A stretch of 64,000 bases of DNA from Bordetella ansorpii (GCF_900078705.1 NZ_FKIF01000002.1:62001-126000); one strand, 5' to 3'. Positions 16,740 to 26,358 are shown, counted from the stretch's first letter. Made by a program: numbers and translations. Notes: generated by a model from the sequence alone, not told the origin.

Positions 16740-16788
16740 AATTCCAATAATCGGAATTTTCTTCAGAAATTTTCCTTTCTACGGAAAA
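16740..16788. promoter_or_regulatory. Pair of inverted repeats, probable IclR operators
   Basis: AATTCC-N7-GGAATT at 16740-16758 and TTTTCC-N7-GGAAAA at 16770-16788 are both perfect 6-bp inverted repeats with a seven-base gap, and their centres are 30 bp apart, about three helical turns. The stretch is much more AT-rich than its surroundings and lies between iclR and the ABC operon. Confidence 0.6.
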
Positions 16789-16912
16789 ACACCAATGACG
16801 GCCATTTAAACACCTTCCTACACTGGCCTCGTTCCAACCGGGCGCCGACCGCCGCAGACGCGGGTACGAGCGCCTTTGCAATCGCCGCGAGCACGCGGCC
16901 ACGAGGCACGAC

Positions 16913-17968
16913 ATGGCATTCCTGCAGCTCGAGCACGTCTCCAAGACCTACGGCGATCTTCGTGTCGTCACCGACATGAACCTGGCGGTGGAACAGGGCG
17001 AGTTCGTGTCGCTGCTGGGTCCGTCCGGCTGCGGCAAGACGACCACGCTGCAGATGATCGCGGGCTTCGCCGACGTGACACAGGGCCGCATCACGCTGGA
17101 CGGCCGCGACATCACCCATGCCAAGCCCAACACGCGCGGGCTGGGCATCGTGTTCCAGAGCTATGCGCTGTTTCCGCACATGACGGTCAGCGCCAATGTG
17201 GCCTTCGGCCTGGCCATGCGCAAAATCGAACGCGGCGAACGCGAGCGCCGCACGCGCGAAGCGCTGGCGCTGGTGAAGCTGGACAAGTACGCCGACCGCT
17301 ACCCGCGCGAACTGTCGGGCGGCCAGCGGCAGCGCGTGGCCCTGGCGCGCGCGCTGGTCATCCGTCCGCCGGTGCTGCTGCTGGACGAGCCGCTGTCCAA
17401 CCTCGACGCGCAGTTGCGCGAAGAGATGCAATTCGAGCTGCGCGGCATCCAGCGCCAGATCGGCACCACCACCATCATGGTCACGCACGACCAGGCCGAG
17501 GCGCTGTCGATCAGCGATCGCGTGGTGGTGATGCAGGAGGGCCGCGCCACGCAGGTCGACGCGCCCTACCGCATGTATGAACATCCCACCTCGCACTTCA
17601 TCTCGCGTTTCGTCGGCAAGACCAACATGCTGCCGGGCACCGTCACGAAGGCCGGCCCGCAGGCGCAAGTGCAAAGCGGGCCGCTGCTCCTGTCGATCGA
17701 GGCCGGCGGCCTGAGCGCCGGCGACAGCATCAGCCTGTCGCTGCGTCCCGAGAAGCTGGTGCCCGTGGCGCAAGGGCAGGGCAAGCTGGACGGCCGCGTG
17801 GCCACCCGTTATTTCCTGGGCAGCCAGTGGCAGTACGACCTGGACACGCCGCTGGGCACGCTGACCATGCTGACGCCCAACGATGGCCGCGCGCCGCACG
17901 CCGACGGCGAGGTGGTCGGCCTGGACTGGGCGGCGGGCACGCTGCGCGTGCTGCAGGCCGAGGGCTGA
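16913..17968 (+). CDS. ABC transporter ATPase, spermidine/putrescine (PotA) type
   Basis: A 351-residue importer ATPase. Walker A is GPSGCGKTT near residue 39, the Q-loop is FQSYALFPHMTV, the signature is LSGGQRQRVALARAL, Walker B is LLLDEPLSNLD and the switch is VTHDQAEA. From about 240 a C-terminal TOBE-like beta domain follows, as in PotA and FbpC. It energises the two permeases immediately downstream (4-bp gap). The substrate is not defined by the ATPase. Confidence 0.92.
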   Translation: MAFLQLEHVSKTYGDLRVVTDMNLAVEQGEFVSLLGPSGCGKTTTLQMIAGFADVTQGRITLDGRDITHAKPNTRGLGIVFQSYALFPHMTVSANVAFGLAMRKIERGERERRTREALALVKLDKYADRYPRELSGGQRQRVALARALVIRPPVLLLDEPLSNLDAQLREEMQFELRGIQRQIGTTTIMVTHDQAEALSISDRVVVMQEGRATQVDAPYRMYEHPTSHFISRFVGKTNMLPGTVTKAGPQAQVQSGPLLLSIEAGGLSAGDSISLSLRPEKLVPVAQGQGKLDGRVATRYFLGSQWQYDLDTPLGTLTMLTPNDGRAPHADGEVVGLDWAAGTLRVLQAEG

Positions 17969-17972
17969 GGCC

Positions 17973-18863
17973 ATGAGCGCGACATCGCAAGCCATGCAGG
18001 CCCCGCCGCCGCCCAAGCCCCGCATCGACGGCCTGCCCGCCATCCTGGGCTCGCTGCCGCTGACCCTGCTGTTCCTGACGCTGGTGCTGACGCCGCTGGC
18101 GCTGACCTTCCTGCTGTCGTTCGCGCAGTTCGACTACAACACCGGCATCCAGCCCGGCCGCACGCTGGAGCAGTACAGGCAGGTGCTGACGGACTCCTAT
18201 TTCCTGGAGATTTTCTGGCGCACGTTCTGGATCGCCGGACTGACCACGCTGATCTGCGCGCTGATCGGCGCGCCCGAGGCGTATGTGCTGTCGCGCATGC
18301 GCAAACCCTGGCGTTCGATCTTCCTGCTGGCGGTGCTGTCGCCGTTGCTGATCTCGCTGGTGGTGCGGGCCTTCGGCTGGAGCCTGCTGCTGGGCCCGAA
18401 TGGTCCGCTCGGTTCGGCCGCCCAGGCGCTGGGCCTGGGTTCGCTGCTGTACACCCCCACCGCCATCATCATCGGCCTGGTGCACGTGATGCTGCCGTTC
18501 ATGGTGATTCCGGTCTGGACCTCGCTGCAGAAGCTGGATCCGACCGTGGAACAGGCGGCCTATTCCCTGAATGCCTCGCGCGCGCAGACCCTGTGGCGCG
18601 TGGTGCTGCCGCAGGCCATGCCCGGCGTGCTGTCGGGCAGCCTGATCGTGTTCGGCCTGTCCGCCAGCTCGTTCGCCATTCCCGCGCTGCTGGGCGGACG
18701 CCGCCTGAAAATGGCCGCCACCATCGTCTACGACGAATTCCTGACCGAACTGAACTGGCCGCTGGGCGCCGCCATCGCGGTGCTGCTGCTGGTGGCCAAC
18801 ATCATCATCATGATGAGCTACAACCGCATGGTTGAACGCTCCTACCGCCGCAGCCTGGGCTGA
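17973..18863 (+). CDS. ABC transporter permease 1 (PotB-like)
   Basis: A 296-residue permease with six predicted membrane helices after a Pro-rich cytoplasmic N-terminus (QAPPPPKP). The EAA loop that docks on the ATPase reads QAAYSLNASRAQTLWRVVLPQAMPG. The cytoplasmic ATG at 17973 follows the ATPase stop by four bases. The pair of permeases and the PotD-like binding protein suggest uptake of a small cationic or organic-acid compound. Confidence 0.9.
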   Translation: MSATSQAMQAPPPPKPRIDGLPAILGSLPLTLLFLTLVLTPLALTFLLSFAQFDYNTGIQPGRTLEQYRQVLTDSYFLEIFWRTFWIAGLTTLICALIGAPEAYVLSRMRKPWRSIFLLAVLSPLLISLVVRAFGWSLLLGPNGPLGSAAQALGLGSLLYTPTAIIIGLVHVMLPFMVIPVWTSLQKLDPTVEQAAYSLNASRAQTLWRVVLPQAMPGVLSGSLIVFGLSASSFAIPALLGGRRLKMAATIVYDEFLTELNWPLGAAIAVLLLVANIIIMMSYNRMVERSYRRSLG

Positions 18864-18879
18864 ACGGAGACCTCGGATC

Positions 18880-19674
18880 ATGCAGAAAAACGGTCCTTTC
18901 GCGCTGGCGTTCAACCTGCTGGTGGTGGCCTTCGTGCTGGCGCCGCTGGTGATCGTGTGCCTGACCGCGTTCACGCCCGGCTCGACGCTCACCCTGCCCA
19001 CCACCGACTGGTCGCTGCGCTGGTTCAAGGCGGTGTTCGCGCACGCCGACTTCATGCAGGCCTTCCGCAACAGCCTGTGGCTGGCATTCTGCTCGGCCAG
19101 CATCGCCTCGGTGCTGGCGGTGCCCGCGGCCATCGCCATCACCCGCTACCGCTTTCCCGGCCGCGATGCGCTGAACGGCCTGTTCCTGTCGCCGCTGATG
19201 ATCCCGCACCTGGTGCTGGGCGTGGCGCTGCTGCGCTTCTTCGCCATGATGGGCCTGACCGGCAGCTTCGGCTGGCTGATGCTGGCGCACGTCATCGTCA
19301 TCACGCCCTATGTGATGCGCCTGGTCATCGGCGCGCTGGTGGGATTCGACCTGTCGGTGGAACACGCCGCGCAGTCGCTGGGCGCCAGCCGGGCCTCGGT
19401 CTTCATGAAGATCACGCTGCCGATGATCCTGCCCGGCGTGTCGGGCGGCTGGCTGCTGGCCTTCATCAACAGCTTCGACGAGCTGACCATGTCGGTCTTC
19501 ATCACCGCGCCCAGCACGGTGACGCTGCCCGTGCGCATGTACATGTACGCCACCGAATCCATCGACCCGATGATGGCGGCCGTCTCGGCCCTGGTCATCG
19601 CGCTGACGGCCGTCACCATGTTCGTGCTCGACCGGGTCTACGGCCTGGACCGCGTGCTGATCGGCCAGAAGTAG
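18880..19674 (+). CDS. ABC transporter permease 2 (PotC-like)
   Basis: A 264-residue permease with six membrane helices. The EAA loop is HAAQSLGASRASVFMKITLPMILPG, and SPLMIPHLVLGVALLRFF is a typical PotC segment. Start at 18880, preceded by CGGAGA; an in-frame ATG 48 bases upstream lies within the end of permease 1 and is less likely. It pairs with permease 1 as the heterodimeric channel. Confidence 0.9.
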   Translation: MQKNGPFALAFNLLVVAFVLAPLVIVCLTAFTPGSTLTLPTTDWSLRWFKAVFAHADFMQAFRNSLWLAFCSASIASVLAVPAAIAITRYRFPGRDALNGLFLSPLMIPHLVLGVALLRFFAMMGLTGSFGWLMLAHVIVITPYVMRLVIGALVGFDLSVEHAAQSLGASRASVFMKITLPMILPGVSGGWLLAFINSFDELTMSVFITAPSTVTLPVRMYMYATESIDPMMAAVSALVIALTAVTMFVLDRVYGLDRVLIGQK

Positions 19675-19778
19675 CCGTGCGGAACACCATCGATGCATCC
19701 CGCATCGAGCGACAGGCGGCGCCGCTCACGGCGTTGCGTGCCGAGCCTGAGTTACTCGTGAGCAACGCTGGAGTGAAC

Positions 19779-20834
19779 ATGACGAATCAGAAAAAGTCGT
19801 TGGGGAAATGGATTGCCGGCGCGCTGATGCTCGCAGGCGCGGTGGCCGGTGCGCAGGCGCAGCAGAAGACGCTGTACGTGGGCATGAACGGCGGCGACAT
19901 GGAGCGCGCGTTCACGCAGCACGTGTTCCCGGCGTTCGAAAAGGCCAACAACGTGAAGATCGTGGTGGTGCCCGGCACCTCCACCGACGTCCTGGCCAAG
20001 GCGCAAGCCTACAAGGACAACCCGCAGATGCACCTGATGTTCCTGGACGACGGCGTGATGGCTCGCGCCATCTCGATGGGCCTGTGCCAGCAGATGACGG
20101 ACGACCCGGTGTTCAAGGAGCTGTACCCCAGCGCCGTCATGAAGGACCGCATGGCCGCCGGCATCGACGTGGGAATGACGGGCCTGGGCTACAACACGAA
20201 GATCTTCAAGGACAAGGGCTGGGCGCCGCCCACCTCGTGGATGGACCTGGCCGACCCGAAGTACAAGGGCAAGGTGGTGTTCCAGTCGGCCTCGGGCAGC
20301 ACGTTCGGCCTGCACGCCTTCCTGATGTACAACCGCATCGAAGGCGGCGACGACAAGAATACCGAGCCCGGCTTCAAGAAATGGTCCAGCACCATCGGCC
20401 CCAACGTGCTGGAGTACATCCCCAACTCGGCCAAGCTGGCCGAGATGATCCAGGGTGGCGAGGCCGCCATCTTCCCGCTCACCCCCACCGCCATCGCGCG
20501 CCTGAAGAAGCGCGACATCCCCGTGGAGTATGCGCAACCCAAGGAGGGATCGGTGATCCTGATGGTGGGCGAATGCGTGATCGCCAGGAACACGGAACCC
20601 GAACTGTCGCAGAAGCTGGCGCACTACCTGCTGTCGGCCGAGGCGCAATCGGCCGCGCTGGAGAAGGGCGGCCACTTCCCGTCCAACCGCACGGTGCGGG
20701 CCAGCGAGCAGAACGCGGCGCTGCTCAAGCAGGTGCAGGGCTACATGCAGACCGCCAAGATCCTGGACTGGGACGAGATCAACGCCACGCGGCCGGCCTT
20801 CAACGCGCGCTGGAACCGCACGGTGGAACGTTGA
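19779..20834 (+). CDS. ABC transporter substrate-binding protein (PotD-like)
   Basis: A 351-residue periplasmic binding protein with a signal peptide ([23 protein letters not shown], cut near residue 25). The mature chain starts [17 protein letters not shown] and has [21 protein letters not shown] and [17 protein letters not shown], in line with the spermidine/putrescine-type fold (SBP_bac_8 class). The acidic residues that bind the amines in PotD are not clearly conserved, so the ligand may be different. The 104-bp gap before it may hold a separate promoter or a processing site. Confidence 0.88.
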   Translation: MTNQKKSLGKWIAGALMLAGAVAGAQAQQKTLYVGMNGGDMERAFTQHVFPAFEKANNVKIVVVPGTSTDVLAKAQAYKDNPQMHLMFLDDGVMARAISMGLCQQMTDDPVFKELYPSAVMKDRMAAGIDVGMTGLGYNTKIFKDKGWAPPTSWMDLADPKYKGKVVFQSASGSTFGLHAFLMYNRIEGGDDKNTEPGFKKWSSTIGPNVLEYIPNSAKLAEMIQGGEAAIFPLTPTAIARLKKRDIPVEYAQPKEGSVILMVGECVIARNTEPELSQKLAHYLLSAEAQSAALEKGGHFPSNRTVRASEQNAALLKQVQGYMQTAKILDWDEINATRPAFNARWNRTVER

Positions 20835-20898
20835 TCCGGCGGATGTGCCGGCCCCGCCGGGCCGCGCGCCCGGCTTCTTTACCCACGAGGAATGCAGC

Positions 20899-21672
20899 AT
20901 GAGCAGCACGACGCGCTTCGACTTCAACGGCAAGACCGCCATCGTCACCGGTGGCGCGCAAGGCATCGGCGCGGCCTGCGCGCGCCGCCTGGCGGACGCG
21001 GGCGCCTCGGTCGCCCTCTGGGACGTGGACCGGAAGAACGGCCAGGCGCTGGCCGAGGAACTGGGCGGGCAGGCCCTGTTCGTGCCGTGCGACGTCAGCA
21101 GGAAGGTCGACGTGGATGCCGCGCTGGCCGCCACGCTGGCGCGCTTCGGCCATGTGGATCAGTTGGTGAACAACGCCGGCATCGTGCGGCCCGCGCCGTT
21201 CCTCGACGTCACCGAAGCCGATTGGGATCTGGTCATCGGCGTCAACCTGAAGGGCGCGTTCCTGGTCGGCCAGGCCGTCGCCCGCGCCATGGCGGCGCAA
21301 GGCGGCGGCGCCATCGTGCACATGAGTTCGGTCAACGCCGTCACCGCGATCCCGGGCATTGCGTCGTACAACGCCAGCAAGGGCGGCATCGCCCAGCTCA
21401 CGCGCGCGATGTCGCTGGCGCTGATCGACCAGGGCATCCGCGTCAACGCGGTGGGGCCGGGCACCATCGCCACCGAGCTGGCCAGAAACGCGGTGATGGC
21501 CGACGAAGCCAGCCGCAACCGCATCATGAGCCGCACGCCCATGCGCCGGCTGGGCGAGCCGGAAGAAGTCGCCGATGCCGTCGCCTACCTGCTGAGCGAC
21601 GCGTCCAGCTACATCACCGGCCAGACGCTGTACGTCGACGGCGGCCGGCTGGCGCTGAACTACACCGTCTGA
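20899..21672 (+). CDS. Short-chain dehydrogenase/reductase
   Basis: A 257-residue classical SDR. The cofactor motif is TGGAQGIG at residues 17-24, NNAG is present, the catalytic tetrad shows as MSSVNAV and YNASK, and [11 protein letters not shown] follows. D in LWDVD suggests preference for NAD over NADP. It is likely to oxidise an alcohol produced from the compound imported by the upstream transporter. Start at 20899 has GAGG ten bases upstream. Only two bases separate it from the next gene. Confidence 0.9.
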   Translation: MSSTTRFDFNGKTAIVTGGAQGIGAACARRLADAGASVALWDVDRKNGQALAEELGGQALFVPCDVSRKVDVDAALAATLARFGHVDQLVNNAGIVRPAPFLDVTEADWDLVIGVNLKGAFLVGQAVARAMAAQGGGAIVHMSSVNAVTAIPGIASYNASKGGIAQLTRAMSLALIDQGIRVNAVGPGTIATELARNAVMADEASRNRIMSRTPMRRLGEPEEVADAVAYLLSDASSYITGQTLYVDGGRLALNYTV

Positions 21673-21674
21673 CC

Positions 21675-22613
21675 ATGCGCATCACGGTCAACTCGGGCGG
21701 CCCGCAGGCGCTGGAAGAATGGCGCGGACATTTCCGCGCCTGCGATCCGGCCATCGAGGTCGTCGGCTGGGATGAAGCCCGGAGCGACCCCGCCGGCATC
21801 GCCTACGCGCTGGTCTGGGCGCCCGAAGCCGGGCGCCTGGCCGCGCTGCCCGACCTCAGGCTGGTCATCAGCGCGGGCGCCGGCGTGGACAACATCCTGG
21901 CCGATCCGCTGCTGCCGCCCGGCCTGCCCATCGCCCGCATGATCACCGACAGCACCGCGGGCGTGATGAGCGAATACGTGCTGACCGCCACGCTGATGCT
22001 GATCCGCCAGGCGCGGCGCATGGCGCTGAACCAGGCCGACCGGCGCTGGCAGACGCTGGACGCGCCGCCACGCATCGAACAGGTGCGCGTCGGCGTGATG
22101 GGCCTGGGCCAACTGGGCGCGCCGACCGTTCAACGGCTGGCCGGGATCGGCTTCCAGGTGGCGGGCTGGTCGCGCGGACGCGCCTCGCTGCCCGGCGTCC
22201 AGGCGTATGCCGGCCCGGACGAACTGGCCGCCTTCCTGGCGCGCACCGACGTGCTGGTCTGCCTGCTGCCCTCCACCGATGCCACGCGCGGCATCCTGAA
22301 TGCCGCCACGTTCGCCGGCCTGCCGCGCGGCGCCTGTGTGATCAACGCGGGCCGCGGCGATCACCTGCTCGTGCCGGACCTGCTGGCCGCGCTGGACAGC
22401 GGCCAGTTGAGCGGCGCGGTGCTGGACGTCTTCGACGTCGAACCGCTGCCCGCCGAATCCCCCCTGTGGCAACACCCTGGCGTCACCGTCACGCCGCACT
22501 ATGGCTCGACGCCCGACCGGCGCGAGCGCGCGCGCAAGGCCGCCGACATGATGCAACGCTGGGAACGCGGCCTGCCGCTGCCGCAGCTGTACGACCGGCA
22601 GCGCGGCTACTGA
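21675..22613 (+). CDS. D-2-hydroxyacid dehydrogenase (GhrA/hydroxypyruvate reductase-like)
   Basis: A 312-residue NAD(P)-dependent 2-hydroxyacid dehydrogenase. The Rossmann loop is GVMGLGQLGAP; the catalytic Arg is in INAGRGDHL, Glu in FDVEPLP, and His in VTPHYGS. The lack of a C-terminal extension and the short catalytic domain fit the GhrA group that reduces glyoxylate and hydroxypyruvate. A second member of the same group lies at 59.6 kb in the other ABC cluster, which suggests both clusters feed a 2-oxoacid of this kind. Confidence 0.88.
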   Translation: MRITVNSGGPQALEEWRGHFRACDPAIEVVGWDEARSDPAGIAYALVWAPEAGRLAALPDLRLVISAGAGVDNILADPLLPPGLPIARMITDSTAGVMSEYVLTATLMLIRQARRMALNQADRRWQTLDAPPRIEQVRVGVMGLGQLGAPTVQRLAGIGFQVAGWSRGRASLPGVQAYAGPDELAAFLARTDVLVCLLPSTDATRGILNAATFAGLPRGACVINAGRGDHLLVPDLLAALDSGQLSGAVLDVFDVEPLPAESPLWQHPGVTVTPHYGSTPDRRERARKAADMMQRWERGLPLPQLYDRQRGY

Positions 22614-22662
22614 ATCCTTCCACCGTCCTCCCTGAACACATCCTTGCCCCCCTAGGATCGAT

Positions 22663-23961
22663 ATGAGCCGCATCATTCCTGACCCCATCTCGCTGCAGGC
22701 GGACACGCTTCCGCCGCAGACGGACGTCGTCGTCATCGGCGGCGGCATCGTGGGGATCTGCACGGCGCTGTACCTGAGCCGGAAGAACGTTCGTGTCGTG
22801 GTGTGCGAGAAAGGCCTGATCGGCGCGGAGCAATCCTCGCGCAACTGGGGATGGGTGCGCCAGATGGGCCGCGACGCCGCCGAGATTCCCCTGAGCATCG
22901 CCAGCCAGCAGCTGTGGCGCGACTTCCAGGCGCAGGGCATCGAAACCGGCTTTCGCCAGACCGGCATCGCCTATGTGTACCGCTCGGCGCGGGAAGAAGC
23001 GCTGTACCAGGCCGCGCACGCCGAAGCCAACCAGTTCGGCGTGGACACCCGGCTGCTGGACAAGAGCGAGCTCGCGCGCCAGGTGCCGGGCGCATCCGCC
23101 GAATTCATGGGCGGCATGTATACGGCCAGCGATGGCCGCGCCGAGCCCTCGCTGGCCACGTCCGCCATCGCCCGCGCCGCGCAGGCCGCCGGCGCGCGCA
23201 TCCTGGCGGGCTGCGCGGTGCGCGGACTGATCCAGGAAGGCGGCCGCGCCACGGGCGTGGTGACCGAGCGCGGCGAGATCCGCTGCACGGCGGTCGTGCT
23301 GGCCGGCGGCGCCTGGTCGCGCCTGTTCGCGCGCACGCTGGGCATCTCGCTGCCGCAACTGAAGGTGCTGGGCAGCGTGGGCCGCGTATCGGCCGTCGAC
23401 GGCCCCACCGGCATGCCGATCGGCGGCGACAACTTCTCGTACCGCCGCCGGCTGGACGGCACCTATACGATCTCGCTGCGCAACCGCACGATGGTGCCGC
23501 TGGCGCCCGACAACTTCCGGCTGTTCCGCGAATACTGGTCGAGCTTCGCGCGCAACCGCAAGGAACTGCGCCTGAACGTGGGCAACCATTTCATCAAGGA
23601 ATGGCAGACGCCCAAGACCTGGCAACTGGACGAGATCTCGCCGTTCGAGCGCGAACGCATCCTGGACCCCAAGCCGTCGGAAGCCACCGTGCGAGAAGGG
23701 CTGGCGAACCTGGTTCAGGCCTTTCCGGTGTTCAGGAATGCCAAGCTGATCCAGACCTGGGGCGGCATGATCGACGTGACGCCCGATGCCGTGCCCATCA
23801 TCGGACCGGCGGCGAAAATACCCGGCCTGTTCATCTCGACCGGCTTTTCCGGTCACGGATTTGGATTGGGGCCGGGCGCGGGATTGCTGACGGCGCAGAT
23901 GGTGATGAACGACGCGCCGGTGGTGGATCCGAGGCCGTTCAGGCTGGAGCGGTTTGGCTGA
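22663..23961 (+). CDS. FAD-dependent amino-acid/amine oxidoreductase (DAO family)
   Basis: A 432-residue DadA/glycine-oxidase-like flavoprotein. The FAD motif is VVVIGGGIVGICTALYL near residue 24, with CEKG as the ribose-binding acid. SSRNWGWVRQMGRD is the substrate-side motif of the DAO group, and GFSGHGFGLGPGAG is the C-terminal FAD loop. It should oxidise a D-amino or N-alkyl amino acid to the oxoacid. Placed at the end of the ABC operon, it gives the most direct hint that the imported substrate is an amine or amino acid derivative. Confidence 0.88.
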   Translation: MSRIIPDPISLQADTLPPQTDVVVIGGGIVGICTALYLSRKNVRVVVCEKGLIGAEQSSRNWGWVRQMGRDAAEIPLSIASQQLWRDFQAQGIETGFRQTGIAYVYRSAREEALYQAAHAEANQFGVDTRLLDKSELARQVPGASAEFMGGMYTASDGRAEPSLATSAIARAAQAAGARILAGCAVRGLIQEGGRATGVVTERGEIRCTAVVLAGGAWSRLFARTLGISLPQLKVLGSVGRVSAVDGPTGMPIGGDNFSYRRRLDGTYTISLRNRTMVPLAPDNFRLFREYWSSFARNRKELRLNVGNHFIKEWQTPKTWQLDEISPFERERILDPKPSEATVREGLANLVQAFPVFRNAKLIQTWGGMIDVTPDAVPIIGPAAKIPGLFISTGFSGHGFGLGPGAGLLTAQMVMNDAPVVDPRPFRLERFG

Positions 23962-23976
23962 ACGGCTCGGCCGCGC

Positions 23977-24855
23977 TCATCCCTGGCGGCCGTCCTGGTA
24001 CACCGAGAATTGCCGCAGCTGCGCCTCGCTGCGCGCCACCTCGCGCAGGCCGGCCTCGCCCGCGCCGGCCAGCAGCAGGGCGGCCAGCGCCTGCGCCACG
24101 GCAAGAGCCGGCACGACCGACGGGAACAGCGACGGCGTGGCATTGGGCACCACGACCAGCGCGCGGGCCTGGGCGGCGATGGGCGATACCGTGCTGTCGG
24201 TCACGCTGACGATGCGCACCCCCAGTTCGCGCGCATACGCCACGGCCGAGACGGTGTCGCGCGCATAGGGCTCGTAGCTGAACACCACCATGGCGTCCTG
24301 GGGGCCGGCGCCGCGCAGCTCGTCCGCGAAGATGCCGCCCATGCCGGTCAGCAGCGTCGTGTTCTGCTGGAACATGCCGCACGCGTAGTTGAAATAGAAG
24401 GCGGCCGGGAACAGGCTGCGCAAGCCGACCACGTAGATGCGGCGCGCATCGGCCAGCACGTCGCGCGCGGCTTCGAGCCCGTGCAGCACGACGGGCTCCC
24501 GCATCTGCGCCAGGTTGCGGCCGTCGGCCTCCAGCAGGTCGCGCAGCAGCGGCTCCGCCTGCCGGCCGGCGCCGCGGCGTTGCAGATCCGTGGCCCGGTC
24601 GGAAAAAGAGCCGGCGCCCTGCGCCAGCCACTCCCGGTAGACCGCCCGCATCGCCTCGTAGCCCTCGAAGCCCAACTGCCGCGCCAGGCGATGCATGGCG
24701 CTGGCCTGCAACCCCGCGTTGGCCGCCACGGTGCGCATGGAATGCAGCGCGAGGTCTTTCGGATGGTCGACCGCATGGCGCGCGGCGCGTTGCAGCGTGG
24801 CGGGCAGGCTGGCATACCGGGCTTCGATCAGTTTGTCGAGGCTGCGCTTGTCCAT
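23977..24855 (-). CDS. MurR/RpiR-family regulator
   Basis: A 292-residue regulator with an N-terminal RpiR helix-turn-helix (LALHSMRTVAANAGLQASAMHRLARQLGFEGYEAM) and a SIS domain from about 125 (RRIYVVGLRSLF, VVFSYEPYARDTV). SIS domains bind sugar phosphates, but in RpiR members next to transaminases they often sense other compounds. It is transcribed after the aminotransferase (36-bp gap), and the large inverted repeat before that gene is a candidate operator. Confidence 0.9.
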   Translation of the reverse strand: MDKRSLDKLIEARYASLPATLQRAARHAVDHPKDLALHSMRTVAANAGLQASAMHRLARQLGFEGYEAMRAVYREWLAQGAGSFSDRATDLQRRGAGRQAEPLLRDLLEADGRNLAQMREPVVLHGLEAARDVLADARRIYVVGLRSLFPAAFYFNYACGMFQQNTTLLTGMGGIFADELRGAGPQDAMVVFSYEPYARDTVSAVAYARELGVRIVSVTDSTVSPIAAQARALVVVPNATPSLFPSVVPALAVAQALAALLLAGAGEAGLREVARSEAQLRQFSVYQDGRQG

Positions 24856-24891
24856 CGGACTTCCTGGAGGCGGGGGGACGTGGAAAAGCGC

Positions 24892-26232
24892 CTATTCTAA
24901 GGCGCGTGCCTGGCCGATCGCGGCATCCACCGCCTGCGCCAGGCACTCGATCGCCGCGTCCAGTTCCGCCTCGCTGGTCACGTACGGAGGCGCCAGCAGG
25001 ACGTGATCGCCGCGCTCGCCGTCGATGGTGCCCCCGCCCGAGTAGCACAGCAGGCCGCGCGCCAGCGCCGCGTCCTTGATGCGCGCGTGCAGTTGCACAC
25101 GCGGCGCGAAGGCCGTGCCGTCCTGGCGGTCCGCCACGAACTCCACCGCCTGGAACAGCCCGCGGCCGCGCACGTCGCCCACCTGCGGGTGATCGCCGAA
25201 ACGCGCGCGCAATTGCTGTTGCAGATAAGCGCCCAGCGCGGCGGAACGCTGCACCAGCCCGTCGCGCTCGACCACCGTCTGCACCGCCAGCGCCGCCGCG
25301 CAGGCCACCGGATGGCCCACGTACGTATGCCCGTGCTGGAATGCCCCGGACCCCGCCGCGTAGGCCTGCACGATCCCGTCGTGCGCGATCACCGCCGCGA
25401 TCGGCTGGTAACCGCCGCCCAACCCCTTGGCCAGGCACAGCAGGTCCGGTACGACCTGCTCGGCCTCGAACGCGTGGTAATGGCCCGTGCGCCCCAGCCC
25501 GCTCATCACCTCGTCCAGGATCAGCAGCACGCCGTGGCGGTCGCACACCTCGCGGATCTTGCGGAAATAGCCCGGCACCGCGCACACGGCGCCCGCCGTG
25601 GCGCCGCCCACCGTCTCGGCGATGAAGGCGGATACCGAGTCCGCGCCCAATTCCAGGATGGTGTCCTCGAGTTCGCGCGCCAGGCGCGTGCCGTAATCGT
25701 CGTCGGACTCGCCCGCCTGCTTGTAGTGATGCGCGAAGCACGGCGACACATGCCGCGTGGGCACCAGCAGCGGCTGGAACAGGGCGCGCCGGCCGCGATG
25801 CCCGCCGATGCCCAGGGCGCCCAGCGTATTGCCGTGATAGCTCTGCATCCGCGCGATGGTGTGGCGGCGCTGCGGCTGGCCGCGCTCGACGTGATACTGC
25901 CGCGCCATCTTCAGCGCCGTCTCGACCGCCTCGGAGCCGCCCGACAGGAAATAAACGTTCGACAATCCGGGCGGAGAACGGCGCGCCAGGAAATCGGCCA
26001 GCCGTTCGGCCGGTTCGTTGGTGAAGAAGCTGGTGTGCGCGTACTCCAGCTTGCGCACCTGCGCCACCACGGCCTCGACCACCTCGGGATGGCCGTGGCC
26101 CAGGCACGACACCGCCGCGCCGCCGGAGCCGTCGTAATACCGTTTGCCGTCCTGGTCGACCAGGAAGCTGCCTTCTCCGCCCACGGCGGTGGCCAGCGTT
26201 TTGCGGGGATTGCGGTGAATGATGTGCGTCAT
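24892..26232 (-). CDS. Class III PLP-dependent aminotransferase
   Basis: A 446-residue class III (omega) aminotransferase. SGGSEAVETALKMARQYH binds the PLP phosphate, LILDEVMSGLGRTG gives the aspartate of the pyridine nitrogen, and the Schiff-base lysine is in CLAKGLGGGYQP. It moves an amino group, usually from a terminal amine or beta/gamma-amino acid, to pyruvate or 2-oxoglutarate. It forms an operon with the RpiR regulator and is convergent with the oxidase end of the ABC cluster, suggesting a shared amine catabolic pathway. Confidence 0.9.
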   Translation of the reverse strand: MTHIIHRNPRKTLATAVGGEGSFLVDQDGKRYYDGSGGAAVSCLGHGHPEVVEAVVAQVRKLEYAHTSFFTNEPAERLADFLARRSPPGLSNVYFLSGGSEAVETALKMARQYHVERGQPQRRHTIARMQSYHGNTLGALGIGGHRGRRALFQPLLVPTRHVSPCFAHHYKQAGESDDDYGTRLARELEDTILELGADSVSAFIAETVGGATAGAVCAVPGYFRKIREVCDRHGVLLILDEVMSGLGRTGHYHAFEAEQVVPDLLCLAKGLGGGYQPIAAVIAHDGIVQAYAAGSGAFQHGHTYVGHPVACAAALAVQTVVERDGLVQRSAALGAYLQQQLRARFGDHPQVGDVRGRGLFQAVEFVADRQDGTAFAPRVQLHARIKDAALARGLLCYSGGGTIDGERGDHVLLAPPYVTSEAELDAAIECLAQAVDAAIGQARALE

Positions 26233-26279
26233 GGCGATTCCAGGAAAAAACCTCAGGAGCTTGACCGGCCGAAGAGTCG

Positions 26280-26320
26280 GAACATATGATCTATTTTACT
26301 TGAACATAGATCATATGTTC
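26280..26320. promoter_or_regulatory. Perfect 14-bp inverted repeat before the aminotransferase
   Basis: GAACATATGATCTA (26280-26293) is repeated in inverted form as TAGATCATATGTTC (26307-26320) with a 13-base gap. It sits in an AT-rich island between the aminotransferase and a truncated gene on the other strand. Two full operator half-sites for the RpiR dimer or tetramer is my best reading; a T-run on neither side argues against a terminator. Confidence 0.6.
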
Positions 26321-26358
26321 TTTACCTCAGAAAAGTCATTCCTCAAGGCGGAAAAAAC

